The notes below the pieces were generated by a model. That model was not told where the DNA came from, did no database searches, and saw only the letters and a list, made by a program, of their open reading frames with translations. From contig CASFXY010000001.1 in NCBI GenBank assembly GCA_949298805.1, forward strand, positions 1-64,000: 64,000 bases of DNA. The letters run 5' to 3'. The stretch is from an uncultured bacterium (GTDB lineage: Bacteria; Cyanobacteriota; Vampirovibrionia; Gastranaerophilales; Gastranaerophilaceae). The translations under genes were made by a program, and so were the position numbers. Within the stretch, counting starts at the first letter, position 1. Each line of letters begins with the position of its first letter. This document shows, in pieces, positions 16,362 to 24,101 of the stretch.

Positions 16362-17433
16362 ATTGCTTCTCTTTTGACAGTTCTATTATTTTATTTAAGA
16401 TTTCGATTGAATTAATTATTGCACCGCCTGTTTTACCGAAAAATTTAACAGGTACGGAACCGTTAAGCGCAATTTTTACATCTTGCAGCATTTGCCCCAT
16501 ATTAAGTTCAATATCAAGAACGCACTTTTTGTTGAATGCTGTTTTATAAAGTTCTTTTTCGGGAAATGGCCAGAGTGTTATAGGTCTAAATAATCCGACT
16601 TTTATTCCGTTTTGCCTTGCGGTATTTACAGCTGACTTGGCAACACGCGCAACTGTTCCAAATGCTGTTATTATAATTTCAGCATCATCACACATATAAT
16701 TTTCATACATTATCTCGTTGCGTTCAATTTCGGCATATTTTTTAAATATTCTATGATTTAACATTTCAAGTATATTGTCGCCCATGTGTAGCGACATAAG
16801 GCTTCTTGCTTTTCTTTGTTTTTCTCCATGCCCTATGCCATCAAGCGCCCAGTCGTCTGTATCAACTTTGTCAAAAGCATTTCCTGAAGGCATTTCCACA
16901 GGTTCCATCATTTGTCCTAAAATACCATCTGCCAACAACATTGCAGGGTTTCTGTATTTCATTGAAAGATAAAAAGCTTTTTGTGTTAATATAACCGCTT
17001 CGTTTATGGTGGATGGCGCAAGGACTATTGTTCTGTAGTCGCCATTGCCACCGCCTTTTACTGATTGAAAATAATCACCTTGTGAGGGTGTTATATCTCC
17101 AAGTCCGGGACCTGCACGCATAACGCTTATAATTACTCCGGGAATTTCTGCGGTTGCCATTGATGAAATTGCCTCTTGCATAAGGGCAATTGCACAACTC
17201 GATGAAGATGTCATTGCAAGCGTGCCTGTAGAGCCTGCGCCTATAAGCATATTAATTGCTGCAAGTTCGCTTTCTGCGCTAATATAAGTTCTTCCGATTT
17301 CTATCATTTTAGAACTCATAAATTCGCCTATTTCATTTTGCGGAGTAATTGGGTAGCCAAAATAGCACATACAACCTGCATTTATTGCAGCTTGCGCTAT
17401 GGCTTCATTCCCCTTCATTAAAATTTTTGACAT
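16333..17433 (-). CDS. korA: 2-oxoacid:ferredoxin oxidoreductase, alpha subunit (KorA-like)
   Basis: A 366-residue alpha subunit: KGNEAIAQAAINAGCMCYFGYPITPQ at the N-terminus (here quoted only in part: GYPITPQNEI), SAESELAAINM, TSSSSCAIALMQEA, MRAGPGLGDITPSQGDY, and a C-terminal transketolase-like domain with FRPITLWPFPEKEL and LNMGQMLQD. These are standard features of KorA, which binds the 2-oxoacid and CoA together with KorB. It follows korD by 13 bases. Confidence 0.92.
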   Translation of the reverse strand: MSKILMKGNEAIAQAAINAGCMCYFGYPITPQNEIGEFMSSKMIEIGRTYISAESELAAINMLIGAGSTGTLAMTSSSSCAIALMQEAISSMATAEIPGVIISVMRAGPGLGDITPSQGDYFQSVKGGGNGDYRTIVLAPSTINEAVILTQKAFYLSMKYRNPAMLLADGILGQMMEPVEMPSGNAFDKVDTDDWALDGIGHGEKQRKARSLMSLHMGDNILEMLNHRIFKKYAEIERNEIMYENYMCDDAEIIITAFGTVARVAKSAVNTARQNGIKVGLFRPITLWPFPEKELYKTAFNKKCVLDIELNMGQMLQDVKIALNGSVPVKFFGKTGGAIINSIEILNKIIELSKEKQYETNHTKSF

Positions 17434-17446
17434 AATCTTTCCGCTT

Positions 17447-17659
17447 TTATTTTAATACTTCATATATTGCCATATCAGGACAACTTATTGCACAAAGTGC
17501 GCAACCCAGACATTCGTTTTTTTCATCACAAAATTCTACGTAATTGTTGCCTGCATGATTTGTGTGCTCGGTGTTTAATTTTATTAATTTTTTTGGGCAA
17601 ACACTTGCACATATCATGCAGCTTTTACATTTTTCTTTGTCTATTTTTATCTCAGGCAT
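17447..17659 (-). CDS. korD: Ferredoxin-like subunit of the Kor complex, 2x[4Fe-4S]
   Basis: A 70-residue protein with two cluster motifs: CKSCMICASVCPKK near residues 11-24 and CLGCALCAISCPD near 50-62. First gene of korDABC, so it is made together with the catalytic subunits. Starts at ATG 17659 (MPEIKIDKEKC). No clear terminator separates it from recR, 66 bases upstream on the same strand, so read-through from ybaB-recR is possible. Confidence 0.9.
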   Translation of the reverse strand: MPEIKIDKEKCKSCMICASVCPKKLIKLNTEHTNHAGNNYVEFCDEKNECLGCALCAISCPDMAIYEVLK

Positions 17660-17725
17660 GTCTATATCTTAACACTTCATAAAAAAATAACATTAAAAAA
17701 AATATATTTTAACATTTGCTTAATA

Positions 17726-18322
17726 TTAAAGCTCTTGTCTGCCTTCAAGTGCTTTTACAAGTGTCATTTCATCTGCATATTCAAGTTCAGAACCTAAAGG
17801 CAGTCCGAATGCTATGCGAGAAACTTTTATTTCAAAGGGCTTTAAAAGTTTGCATAAGTAAAGGCTTGTTGCTTCGCCTTCTACGGAAGGATTGAGAGCT
17901 AAAATAACTTCTTTGATATTATTTTCATGAACTCTGTTTAAAAGCTCTCGAACTCTTATATCATCCGGCCCTATACCCTCTATTGGCGAAATTAACCCTT
18001 GCAGTACATGATATACTCCCTTGTATTCATTTGTTTTTTCAATAGCAATAAGGTCTTTTGTTTCTGATACAACGCAAATTGTATTTTTGTCACGAAGTGC
18101 ATTTGAGCAAATTTCGCAAGGGCTTTGACTTGTCATATTAAAACAAATTTCGCAATATGAAATTGTATTTTTTGCTTCAAGCATTGTTTGTGCAAATTTT
18201 TCAACTTCGTATTCCGGCATTTTAATTAAATGTAAGGCAAGCCTTTGTGCAGTTTTGGGACCAATGGAAGGTAGCTTTTGAAAGCATTCTATTAATTTTG
18301 CTAAAGGTTTTGTGTATTCCAT
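17726..18322 (-). CDS. recR: Recombination mediator protein RecR
   Basis: A 198-residue RecR: helix-hairpin-helix region [16 protein letters not shown] at residues 17-32, a four-cysteine zinc finger ([16 protein letters not shown], about 57-72), then a Toprim domain ([10 protein letters not shown]) and the [17 protein letters not shown]-type segment. It helps load RecA at gaps with RecO and RecF. Its ATG overlaps the ybaB stop by one base (TAATG), a conserved ybaB-recR arrangement in many bacteria. Confidence 0.97.
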   Translation of the reverse strand: MEYTKPLAKLIECFQKLPSIGPKTAQRLALHLIKMPEYEVEKFAQTMLEAKNTISYCEICFNMTSQSPCEICSNALRDKNTICVVSETKDLIAIEKTNEYKGVYHVLQGLISPIEGIGPDDIRVRELLNRVHENNIKEVILALNPSVEGEATSLYLCKLLKPFEIKVSRIAFGLPLGSELEYADEMTLVKALEGRQEL

Positions 18323-18654
18323 TAAAATAGTCCCGGGATGTTTATTCCACCTGTGATAGCTTTCATTTTAGCTTCCATTTGAGAGTTTGCTTTTTCAGTT
18401 GCGCTCGTCATTGCTTCAATTATTAAATCTTCAAGCATTTCAAGTGTTTCGCCATCAACTGAACTTGGATTGTCAGGATTAATTGCCTCCGGTTTTAATT
18501 TTATTGATTTGAATTTTCCTTGTCCGTTGAATACAACTTCGACAGCACCACCGGCACTTTGTCCGCTAACTTCTATATTTGCAAGCTCGTCTTGAGTTTC
18601 TTTGAATTTTTTTTGCATTTTTTGTGCTTGTTGCATCATTTGTATCATATTCAT
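18322..18654 (-). CDS. ybaB: YbaB/EbfC nucleoid-associated protein
   Basis: A 110-residue DNA-binding protein of the YbaB/EbfC family, starting at ATG 18654 ([17 protein letters not shown]) after AAGAGGAGAC. Family features: the Met/Gln-rich N-terminal helix, [21 protein letters not shown], and a C-terminal Lys/Met helix ending in GGINIPGLF. It is coupled to recR. A divergent metalloprotease gene starts 42 bases away. Confidence 0.93.
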   Translation of the reverse strand: MNMIQMMQQAQKMQKKFKETQDELANIEVSGQSAGGAVEVVFNGQGKFKSIKLKPEAINPDNPSSVDGETLEMLEDLIIEAMTSATEKANSQMEAKMKAITGGINIPGLF

Positions 18655-18683
18655 TTTATTGTCTCCTCTTAAAATTAATATGT

Positions 18684-18689
18684 TATTAT
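18684..18689 (+). promoter_or_regulatory. Putative leaderless -10 box of the metalloprotease gene
   Basis: TATTAT ends six bases before ATG 18696; no ribosome site lies between. The same spacing occurs at uvrB, mntP, glcD-like and the kinase at 62934. Confidence 0.4.
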
Positions 18690-18695
18690 TATTGT

Positions 18696-19487
18696 ATGAA
18701 AAGAATAACATATCTGCAACATTCTTTACATGGGGGCAAAATTTCACGTTGGCCCGACGGTGTTATGCCTTTAAATGTTCATATTGCGCAGTATCGTTGG
18801 TATCGTTCCAAGGGTGCTGAAGAAGCATATAAATATAAACAAATGGTTAAAAATGCATTGGATGCATGGACTCGCGCTACCGGTGGGGTTGTTTCATTTA
18901 ATATTGTACAAAGTCTTTACGATTCAAATATAAATATTGAATGGAAACGAGTAGATAGAAAATCCCTTGGCATGTGCCACTTTAATTATGATAAAAAAGG
19001 TAATTATTACAGCGCGGAAGTTCAAATTGGTCTTTCTGACGGTATAATACATCATAAATATATGGATGAGGCCGAAGTTTATCACACTATTGTACATGAA
19101 ATAGGTCACTCTTTGGGTTTGGGGCATTCTCCTAACAAAGGTGATATTATGTATATTCCTCATCAATATGGTGTTACAAATATTACAAGAAGCGATGCAC
19201 TTACCCTTTTGTGGCTTTATCGTTTTGATGTAGGCTTAAGAGAAGCGGATATTTTAAATAAGTATCCTAACATAAAAGCTGGTGATATTGATTTATTGGT
19301 TGCAGCTTTAATGAATGAGAAAAGCGGTTTTCAAACTCAGCTTGAGAGCATTAAACCTTTGCCGGATAAGGATTTGATACGTGAAAATGAAAATATTGCC
19401 GAGCTTAAAAAGTACTTGCTTGAGTTGAATAATATAAAAATTCAGTATAAGAGCCCGCATGATAAAAATAAACCCCCTGAAAATTAG
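18696..19487 (+). CDS. Matrixin-like (M10/metzincin) zinc metalloprotease
   Basis: A 263-residue protein starting at ATG 18696. The extended zinc site HEIGHSLGLGHS (His134, Glu135, His138, His144) and a downstream Met-turn DIMY (Met152) identify a metzincin close to family M10. The N-terminal part (WPDGVMPLNVHI ... ALDAWTRATGG) matches the catalytic-domain fold of matrixins. No signal peptide or propeptide is present; a cysteine (LGMCHF, Cys95) lies before the zinc site but not in a cysteine-switch motif. The C-terminal 100 residues are helical and unassigned. Divergent from ybaB-recR. Most relatives are secreted, so a cytoplasmic or non-classically exported location here is odd. Confidence 0.8.
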   Translation: MKRITYLQHSLHGGKISRWPDGVMPLNVHIAQYRWYRSKGAEEAYKYKQMVKNALDAWTRATGGVVSFNIVQSLYDSNINIEWKRVDRKSLGMCHFNYDKKGNYYSAEVQIGLSDGIIHHKYMDEAEVYHTIVHEIGHSLGLGHSPNKGDIMYIPHQYGVTNITRSDALTLLWLYRFDVGLREADILNKYPNIKAGDIDLLVAALMNEKSGFQTQLESIKPLPDKDLIRENENIAELKKYLLELNNIKIQYKSPHDKNKPPEN

Positions 19488-19611
19488 GGGGCATAAAGCA
19501 ATCAGAAGAGTTGAGGATTTATAATTAAAATATAAACGTTTTTTGGTTTGTTTAAATTGGCGGAAACTCCAATATTTTGCTTTTAAATTAATATTTTTTA
19601 TTACCCTTTTG

Positions 19612-19620
19612 TGCTATAAT
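19612..19620 (+). promoter_or_regulatory. Extended -10 promoter of rph
   Basis: TGCTATAAT is a full extended -10 element (TGn-TATAAT). Transcription would begin near 19627, leaving a 14-base leader that holds GGGGTG (19631-19636), which supports ATG 19641 as start. Confidence 0.6.
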
Positions 19621-19640
19621 TTTTAAAAATGGGGTGTAAT

Positions 19641-20336
19641 ATGAGAATAGACGGCAGAAAAAATGATGAAATAAGGTGTGTTAAATTTACGAGAAATTAT
19701 ATAAAACATGCCAAAGGCTCTGTGCTTGTGGAATTTGGTGATACAAAAGTACTTGTATGCGCAAGTGTCGAAGAAGGTAAACCAAAATGGATGCCAAAAG
19801 AGGAAAAAAGCGGGTGGGTCACGGCTGAATATTCTCTTTTACCTGCTTCGACAAATGTGAGATGCCAAAGAGAGCGAACAAAGTTATCAGGTAGGACACA
19901 AGAAATTCAGAGGTTAATCGGCAGAAGTTTGAGAGCTTGTATTGATTTGGAGAAACTGGGCGAAAGAACAATAACAATAGATGCTGATGTTTTACAGGCT
20001 GATGGCGGTACTCGTGTAGCCTCTATCTGTGGTGGTTTTGTTGCTTTAAACGATTTAATAAATAAGTTGATTGCAGAGGGTGTTTTAGTGCAAAATCCTA
20101 TAATTGAACCGATAGGTGCAATTTCTGCCGGAATATGTGATGACAATGTGATTGTGGATTTGTGTTATCAAGAGGATTCTTCTGCTCAAGTTGATTCTAA
20201 TATTGTTTTAACAAAAAGTGGTAAAATTATCGAATTTCAGACTACAGCAGAGGGGGAACCTTTTAACAAAGAGCAGATGGATGAGATTTTTGTACTTGCA
20301 AAGAAATCTATCTTGAAAATTATAGATTTGTATTGA
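19641..20336 (+). CDS. rph: Ribonuclease PH
   Basis: A 231-residue phosphorolytic 3'-5' exoribonuclease that trims tRNA 3' ends. Family motifs: MRIDGRKNDEIR, GSVLVEFGDTKVLVCASVE, GWVTAEYSLLPAST, RTQEIQRLIGRSLRA (phosphate site arginines), and DADVLQADGGTRVAS. ATG 19641 is preferred to an upstream in-frame ATG at 19629 because the latter would bury the GGGGTG ribosome site and sits at the predicted transcript start. The 3' end overlaps the convergent kinase gene by 17 bases. Confidence 0.96.
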   Translation: MRIDGRKNDEIRCVKFTRNYIKHAKGSVLVEFGDTKVLVCASVEEGKPKWMPKEEKSGWVTAEYSLLPASTNVRCQRERTKLSGRTQEIQRLIGRSLRACIDLEKLGERTITIDADVLQADGGTRVASICGGFVALNDLINKLIAEGVLVQNPIIEPIGAISAGICDDNVIVDLCYQEDSSAQVDSNIVLTKSGKIIEFQTTAEGEPFNKEQMDEIFVLAKKSILKIIDLY

Positions 20337-21015
20337 TTACAGGGATTGTAAAACTGAATTTTACATAGTTATCTTTTAAATTTTCAACTTTTAAAGTACC
20401 GAAATGTGCTTCTATTATTTGTTTTGAGATGTATAAACCAAGACCGTTGCTGCATTTTGTGCTGTCTTTGCAGTTTGTCAGGTATGGTTTAAAAACATCA
20501 TTTGGGTCTTTACATGATATTTGCCCTTTGTTGATTACACTAACAACAAGATTGCCGTTTTGATTATATGTTTCAAGTATTATTTCACTTCCTTTATTTG
20601 AATATTTTATTGCATTTGAAAGCAGGTTTATAAGCACTCTTTTTATTTCAATTTCGTCATATTCTGCATAAGGACTTTTGCATGAGTTTTTTATTTTAAG
20701 TATTTGATTGTTATCTTTAAAAATGTGATTAAGGCTTTTGGCGGCAAAATTTATGGTGTTTTCTATCTCACACACTTCGGGTTTTATTTTTGAATTTTTC
20801 ATTTTGAAATTGGATAACATGTTTAAAACCAAATCCCTCATATATATGTTTGAACTTAATATCCCGTTAAGTAGTTCCCGCTGTGTTTCATTAAAATAAA
20901 AACTTTTATCTTTAAGCAATATATTTAATGCGCTAATTTGTGAAAATATTGGTGATTTTAAATCATGTGCAAGATTTTCCACAATATTGCCATTTTGTGC
21001 TTGAGTGTATACCAT
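20320..21015 (-). CDS. Orphan cytoplasmic histidine kinase
   Basis: A 231-residue protein that is essentially only a kinase core: HisKA with NLAHDLKSPI (phospho-acceptor His17), then HATPase with the N box NLLSNAIKYSNKG and the G2-like box NGLGLYISKQIIEAHFG. The G1 (DxGxG) box is weak (VINKGQ where V.D.G is usual). There is no membrane segment or sensor domain, and no response regulator nearby. It may be part of a phosphorelay or be driven by a partner protein. A second orphan kinase is at 25101. Confidence 0.85.
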   Translation of the reverse strand: MVYTQAQNGNIVENLAHDLKSPIFSQISALNILLKDKSFYFNETQRELLNGILSSNIYMRDLVLNMLSNFKMKNSKIKPEVCEIENTINFAAKSLNHIFKDNNQILKIKNSCKSPYAEYDEIEIKRVLINLLSNAIKYSNKGSEIILETYNQNGNLVVSVINKGQISCKDPNDVFKPYLTNCKDSTKCSNGLGLYISKQIIEAHFGTLKVENLKDNYVKFSFTIPVINTNL

Positions 21016-21181
21016 CTGCCAATCCCTTTTATATATACAATTATGTTAACTCTTTATTGGCCCATGTATAGTGGACATTCGGGTAGTTTTTATTTTTGTG
21101 TAATAAAAGTTCAAAAAGTGTAAATTTTTGTGTGTTAAAATACTTTATTACTACATAGGTTAGATTTACAGGTTAGTAAAT

Positions 21182-21667
21182 ATGGGTTTAAAAAGTTTTT
21201 TAAAAAAAATTTCTTGTGTTGTTTTTTCAACCGAGTACTCTATTGATTCTAAGTTTAGGTTTTCTCAGAGCGAAATTAATGAAATAATTTCAAATGCGCA
21301 AAAATGTAACTTAAAATATTTTGAACGTCTTGCAAAAATTAAGGTATTAAGTGCTTTTGATATTAGTTTTTTAATGTCTGATGTTAAGCTTGATAATTAT
21401 AAACTGCAAATAATAGAGCAGGCATGTAAAATGTATAATGAAAAAGAATTTTGTGCATTAGGGCAGACATTCAGTGATTTTATATTTAGGGTAAGTGCAA
21501 ATATAACTTACTTGAATGATTCTAATTTAGATTTGTTTAAAGAATTGGTCCAATGTAAAAATGAACTTTATGATTTTTCTTATGCTCTTAAAAATCCGCT
21601 AAGAGTGCTGCATAAAAAGAATTGTGCAAAATTGTCTTATGCGTTTGAAAATGTCTTTACGGATTAA
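21182..21667 (+). CDS. Hypothetical protein, 161 residues
   Basis: Starts at ATG 21182 with a possible weak ribosome site (CAGGTTA). Helical, Lys/Asn/Phe-rich, six cysteines spread without a metal-site pattern, no signal peptide and no long membrane segment. I recognise no domain. It is divergent from the orphan kinase at 20320-21015 (167-base gap with AT-rich promoter-like DNA), which is the only contextual hint. It precedes the tRNA-Pro pair. Confidence 0.6.
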   Translation: MGLKSFLKKISCVVFSTEYSIDSKFRFSQSEINEIISNAQKCNLKYFERLAKIKVLSAFDISFLMSDVKLDNYKLQIIEQACKMYNEKEFCALGQTFSDFIFRVSANITYLNDSNLDLFKELVQCKNELYDFSYALKNPLRVLHKKNCAKLSYAFENVFTD

Positions 21668-21764
21668 ATATTGCCAATAAAATTTTTTTTGCTAATATAT
21701 TTATGGATTGATGCAATTATTGAATTATATCTGTCGAGTATATTGACAAATTAATATTTACTTT

Positions 21765-21838
21765 CGGGACGTAGCGCAGCTTGGTAGCGCACCTCGCTTG
21801 GGACGAGGGGGTCGCAGGTTCAAATCCTGTCGTCCCGA
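21765..21838 (+). tRNA. tRNA-Pro (anticodon TGG)
   Basis: Acceptor CGGGACG/CGTCCCG, D-arm GCGC...GCGC, anticodon stem CCTCG/CGAGG with loop CTTGGGA (anticodon TGG), T-arm GCAGG TTCAAAT CCTGT, discriminator A. CCA not encoded. Confidence 0.97.
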
Positions 21839-21911
21839 TTTTTTGAAAAATGTGCACGGCTTCGGTGACAAGGGTATAATCCTTATCATGTTTGAAAATT
21901 AAATATAATGT

Positions 21912-21985
21912 CGGGATGTAGCGCAGCTTGGTAGCGCACCGTGTTCGGGTCGCGGGGGTCGCAAGTTCGAATCTTGTCATCCCGA
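21912..21985 (+). tRNA. tRNA-Pro (anticodon CGG)
   Basis: Acceptor CGGGATG/CATCCCG, the same D-arm as the preceding gene, anticodon stem CCGTG/CGCGG with loop TTCGGGT (anticodon CGG), T-arm GCAAG TTCGAAT CTTGT, discriminator A. It lies 73 bases after tRNA-Pro(TGG) and is clearly related to it, so the pair arose by tandem duplication followed by change of the anticodon arm. Confidence 0.95.
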
Positions 21986-22000
21986 TTTTGTATATAAAGA

Positions 22001-22034
22001 AAGGGCCTGCGGGGTTCTGATGCAGGCTCTTTTT
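22001..22034. terminator. Terminator after the tRNA-Pro pair
   Basis: GCCTGC (22005-22010) pairs with GCAGGC (22022-22027), extended outward by G-C/A-T pairs and followed by CTCTTTTT on the plus strand; on the minus strand CCTTTCTTT follows, so it may also stop the efflux gene. Confidence 0.75.
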
Positions 22035-22039
22035 CCATG

Positions 22040-22059
22040 CGCAACCCGAAAGGGTTGCG
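22040..22059. terminator. Stable GAAA-loop hairpin near convergent transcripts
   Basis: CGCAACCC (22040-22047) pairs with GGGTTGCG (22052-22059) around GAAA (TTTC on the minus strand). It follows the outer-membrane factor gene on the minus strand. There is only a short T-tract, so it may be a stabiliser or part of a double terminator with 22001-22034. Confidence 0.5.
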
Positions 22060-22094
22060 TTTGCGGACTTTGGATTTGAAAAGGAATTGAAATT

Positions 22095-23516
22095 TTAAAT
22101 TTGTGCGCCGCAAGCTTTGTATAGACCTATATAGTCTACTAGATATTCAGCTTTTTGTTGCGCAACAAGTTGGTTTATGTTTAATAAATTCTCCTTGAAT
22201 TGTATCAGGTCGAGCTTTGATATTACTCCTTCGTTAAATTTCATTTCATTGTAATTGTAGTCTTTTTCTTCAAGTTCTTGTTGTTTAATTGTTTGAGTTA
22301 ATTTATTCCAATCAAGCCTTGCACTGACCATGGCATCGTTTACTTCTTGAATTGCTTCAAGGTTTGTTTTTAGGTAGGTTTGTAAAACCCTTTCATACTG
22401 CGCCTTTTTTAATCGCAGGTTTGCCATTCTCTGTCCTCCGGTAAATATAGGTAGTATGGCAGCGCCGCCAAGCGACCAGAGCATATTTTTTGTTGTAAAA
22501 ATGCTGCCAAAGTTTGTACTGTTGAACAATGCAAGTCCGCTTAGATTTATCGTCGGTAAAAATTCTTTCTTTGCTATTCTAATGTCAATCCCTGCTTTTT
22601 CAACCATTTTTGCCGCTTTTAAGTAGTCGGGTCTGTTTTCTATAATTTCGGATGGAATTTGTTCGGGAATTTTGTTTGTAACAATTAATTCATCCAAATT
22701 TATTCTTTTTAGGGAAGCTATATTTTCAGGGCTTTCACCAATTAATACCGCAAGTTGATTTAATGCTTTTTCTCTTTGTTTATTTAGTTCTATTAAATCA
22801 CATTCTCCTTTTATGAGTGCTTGATTTGCTTTTATTGTGTCTGATGTACTTATAAGTCCTTCCCTATTGCTCAAAAGCATTAAGTCGTATATTTCTTGCC
22901 TTTGTTTATTGATTTCTTCTTGAAGTTTAATCGCTTCATCTAATCTGACAATATTAAAATATGTTGTTCCGACAGCAGAGGCAATTGAAATGTAAATTGC
23001 CCTTTCCTCATCGAATGATGCTTGATATTGCTTTTGTACGGATTTGGTTTTATCTCTGTTCTTTAAAAATATGTCTGCTTCATAACTTACAATACCCGGC
23101 AGTGCAAAGGCGCCCGCGGTTTCTGTTGTACCGGGCAATTTTATAAGTGCGGGTGCAAAAGCGCCGCCAATCTGCGGCAGTTGTGCGCCGAATTGTATTT
23201 TGTAGTTTTGGTAATATTCTTCCGTACTTATGGTTGCTATTTTCAAATCATGGTTTTTTTGTAGCGCACGAGCAATATATTCATTTAAATATGGGTCTTG
23301 AAAGCTATTCCACCAGTCTGTATTAATATATTCCGCTTTAGCTTTAAATTCTGTCTTTTTTTCTTTTTTACCAAAGAAACCCCATTCTTTTTTGGATTTT
23401 TCGGCACTTATTATGGTGTTTGAACTTGTGTTTGTTTTTTCGCTTATTGCAAAGACGGGAGAATATATCCCGAGATACAACATGGCTATAAGTGTTAATG
23501 CTGTAATCTTTTTCAC
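22095..23516 (-). CDS. Outer-membrane efflux protein (NodT/TolC type)
   Basis: A 473-residue outer-membrane factor. I prefer the GTG start at 23516 (VKKITALTLIAM) because AAGGAAAA lies directly upstream; an in-frame ATG 24 bases earlier has no ribosome site. A signal peptide ends near PVFA and there is no lipobox cysteine. Motifs: YEADIFLKNRDKTKSVQ, ENRPDYLKAAKMVEKAGIDIR, LPTINLSGLALFNS, GGAAILPIFTGGQRMANL and NEGVISKLDLIQFKENLL, typical of NodT-type channels. It is divergent from marR-emrA with a palindromic operator in between, so the three genes likely form one regulated pump. Confidence 0.9.
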   Translation of the reverse strand: MKKITALTLIAMLYLGIYSPVFAISEKTNTSSNTIISAEKSKKEWGFFGKKEKKTEFKAKAEYINTDWWNSFQDPYLNEYIARALQKNHDLKIATISTEEYYQNYKIQFGAQLPQIGGAFAPALIKLPGTTETAGAFALPGIVSYEADIFLKNRDKTKSVQKQYQASFDEERAIYISIASAVGTTYFNIVRLDEAIKLQEEINKQRQEIYDLMLLSNREGLISTSDTIKANQALIKGECDLIELNKQREKALNQLAVLIGESPENIASLKRINLDELIVTNKIPEQIPSEIIENRPDYLKAAKMVEKAGIDIRIAKKEFLPTINLSGLALFNSTNFGSIFTTKNMLWSLGGAAILPIFTGGQRMANLRLKKAQYERVLQTYLKTNLEAIQEVNDAMVSARLDWNKLTQTIKQQELEEKDYNYNEMKFNEGVISKLDLIQFKENLLNINQLVAQQKAEYLVDYIGLYKACGAQI

Positions 23517-23568
23517 TTTATTTTCCTTTAGATATTGCAATTTCTATAACAGTATGCTAGCATAACAT

Positions 23569-23584
23569 TGTTGCATTTGCAACA
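23569..23584. promoter_or_regulatory. Palindromic operator candidate for the MarR regulator
   Basis: TGTTGCATTTGCAACA is a perfect inverted repeat (7-base arms around TT) in the divergent gap between the outer-membrane factor and the MarR gene. A second palindrome, TATGCTAGCATA, lies at 23553-23564. Their position fits autoregulation by the MarR protein. Confidence 0.6.
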
Positions 23585-23613
23585 TGTATTTTTTACAACA
23601 AAAAGTAATAAGT

Positions 23614-24093
23614 ATGCCTACTGAAACATCAAAACCTACATTTATGCACTATATTGATACTCCTTCTTATGATATGGAGTTAACTTCAAAATACTGTAAA
23701 ACACTTTTGGTCCAACTCTTTAATAAGATTTGTTCCGAAGTTTCACCTGAGGAGTTTATTGTATTGGATACTATTTCTTGTCATCAGGACTTATGTCAGA
23801 GAGATTTGGCAAAACTTATTTTGAAGGATAGAGCAAATACCGGCAGAATATTGGACTCACTTGAAAAGAAGGGTCTTGTTGAGCGTTCAAATGACACAAA
23901 AAATAACAGGCTGGTAAGAAAAGTTAATATCACAGATTGTGGCATAGAATTGCTGGAAAGTTTAATATTAAGATTTAAACCTTATCATGAAAAAATGTGT
24001 AAAATATTTAATGATGAAGATTTACTTATTTTGCGTGCTTCTTTAAAAAAAATGCGTGATTCAATAGCACAACTTGTTGAAATACAAATATAG
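23614..24093 (+). CDS. MarR-family transcriptional regulator
   Basis: A 159-residue winged-helix regulator; the HTH region runs CQRDLAKLILKDRANTGRILDSLEKKGLVERS and the wing is NDTKNNRLVRKVNITDCG (each shown here only as a location cue, about residues 70-115). ATG 23614 (MPTETS) is preferred to ATG 23584 because the latter lies within the palindromic operator; neither has a strong ribosome site. The gene is nine bases upstream of an EmrA-like adaptor and divergent from an outer-membrane factor, the classic layout of a drug-responsive pump repressor. Confidence 0.9.
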   Translation: MPTETSKPTFMHYIDTPSYDMELTSKYCKTLLVQLFNKICSEVSPEEFIVLDTISCHQDLCQRDLAKLILKDRANTGRILDSLEKKGLVERSNDTKNNRLVRKVNITDCGIELLESLILRFKPYHEKMCKIFNDEDLLILRASLKKMRDSIAQLVEIQI

Positions 24094-24101
24094 AGGTTAT
24101 T

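Noticed and set aside
19460-19490. CCCCC/GGGGG hairpin at the metalloprotease stop as a terminator
   Set aside because: The short stem includes the stop codon and is followed by CATAAA rather than T residues, so termination is not supported.
21717-22113. Minus-strand reading frames across the tRNA-Pro genes
   Set aside because: Their peptides (for example FELATPATRTRCATKLRY) are the antisense translation of tRNA genes, a well-known source of false proteins.
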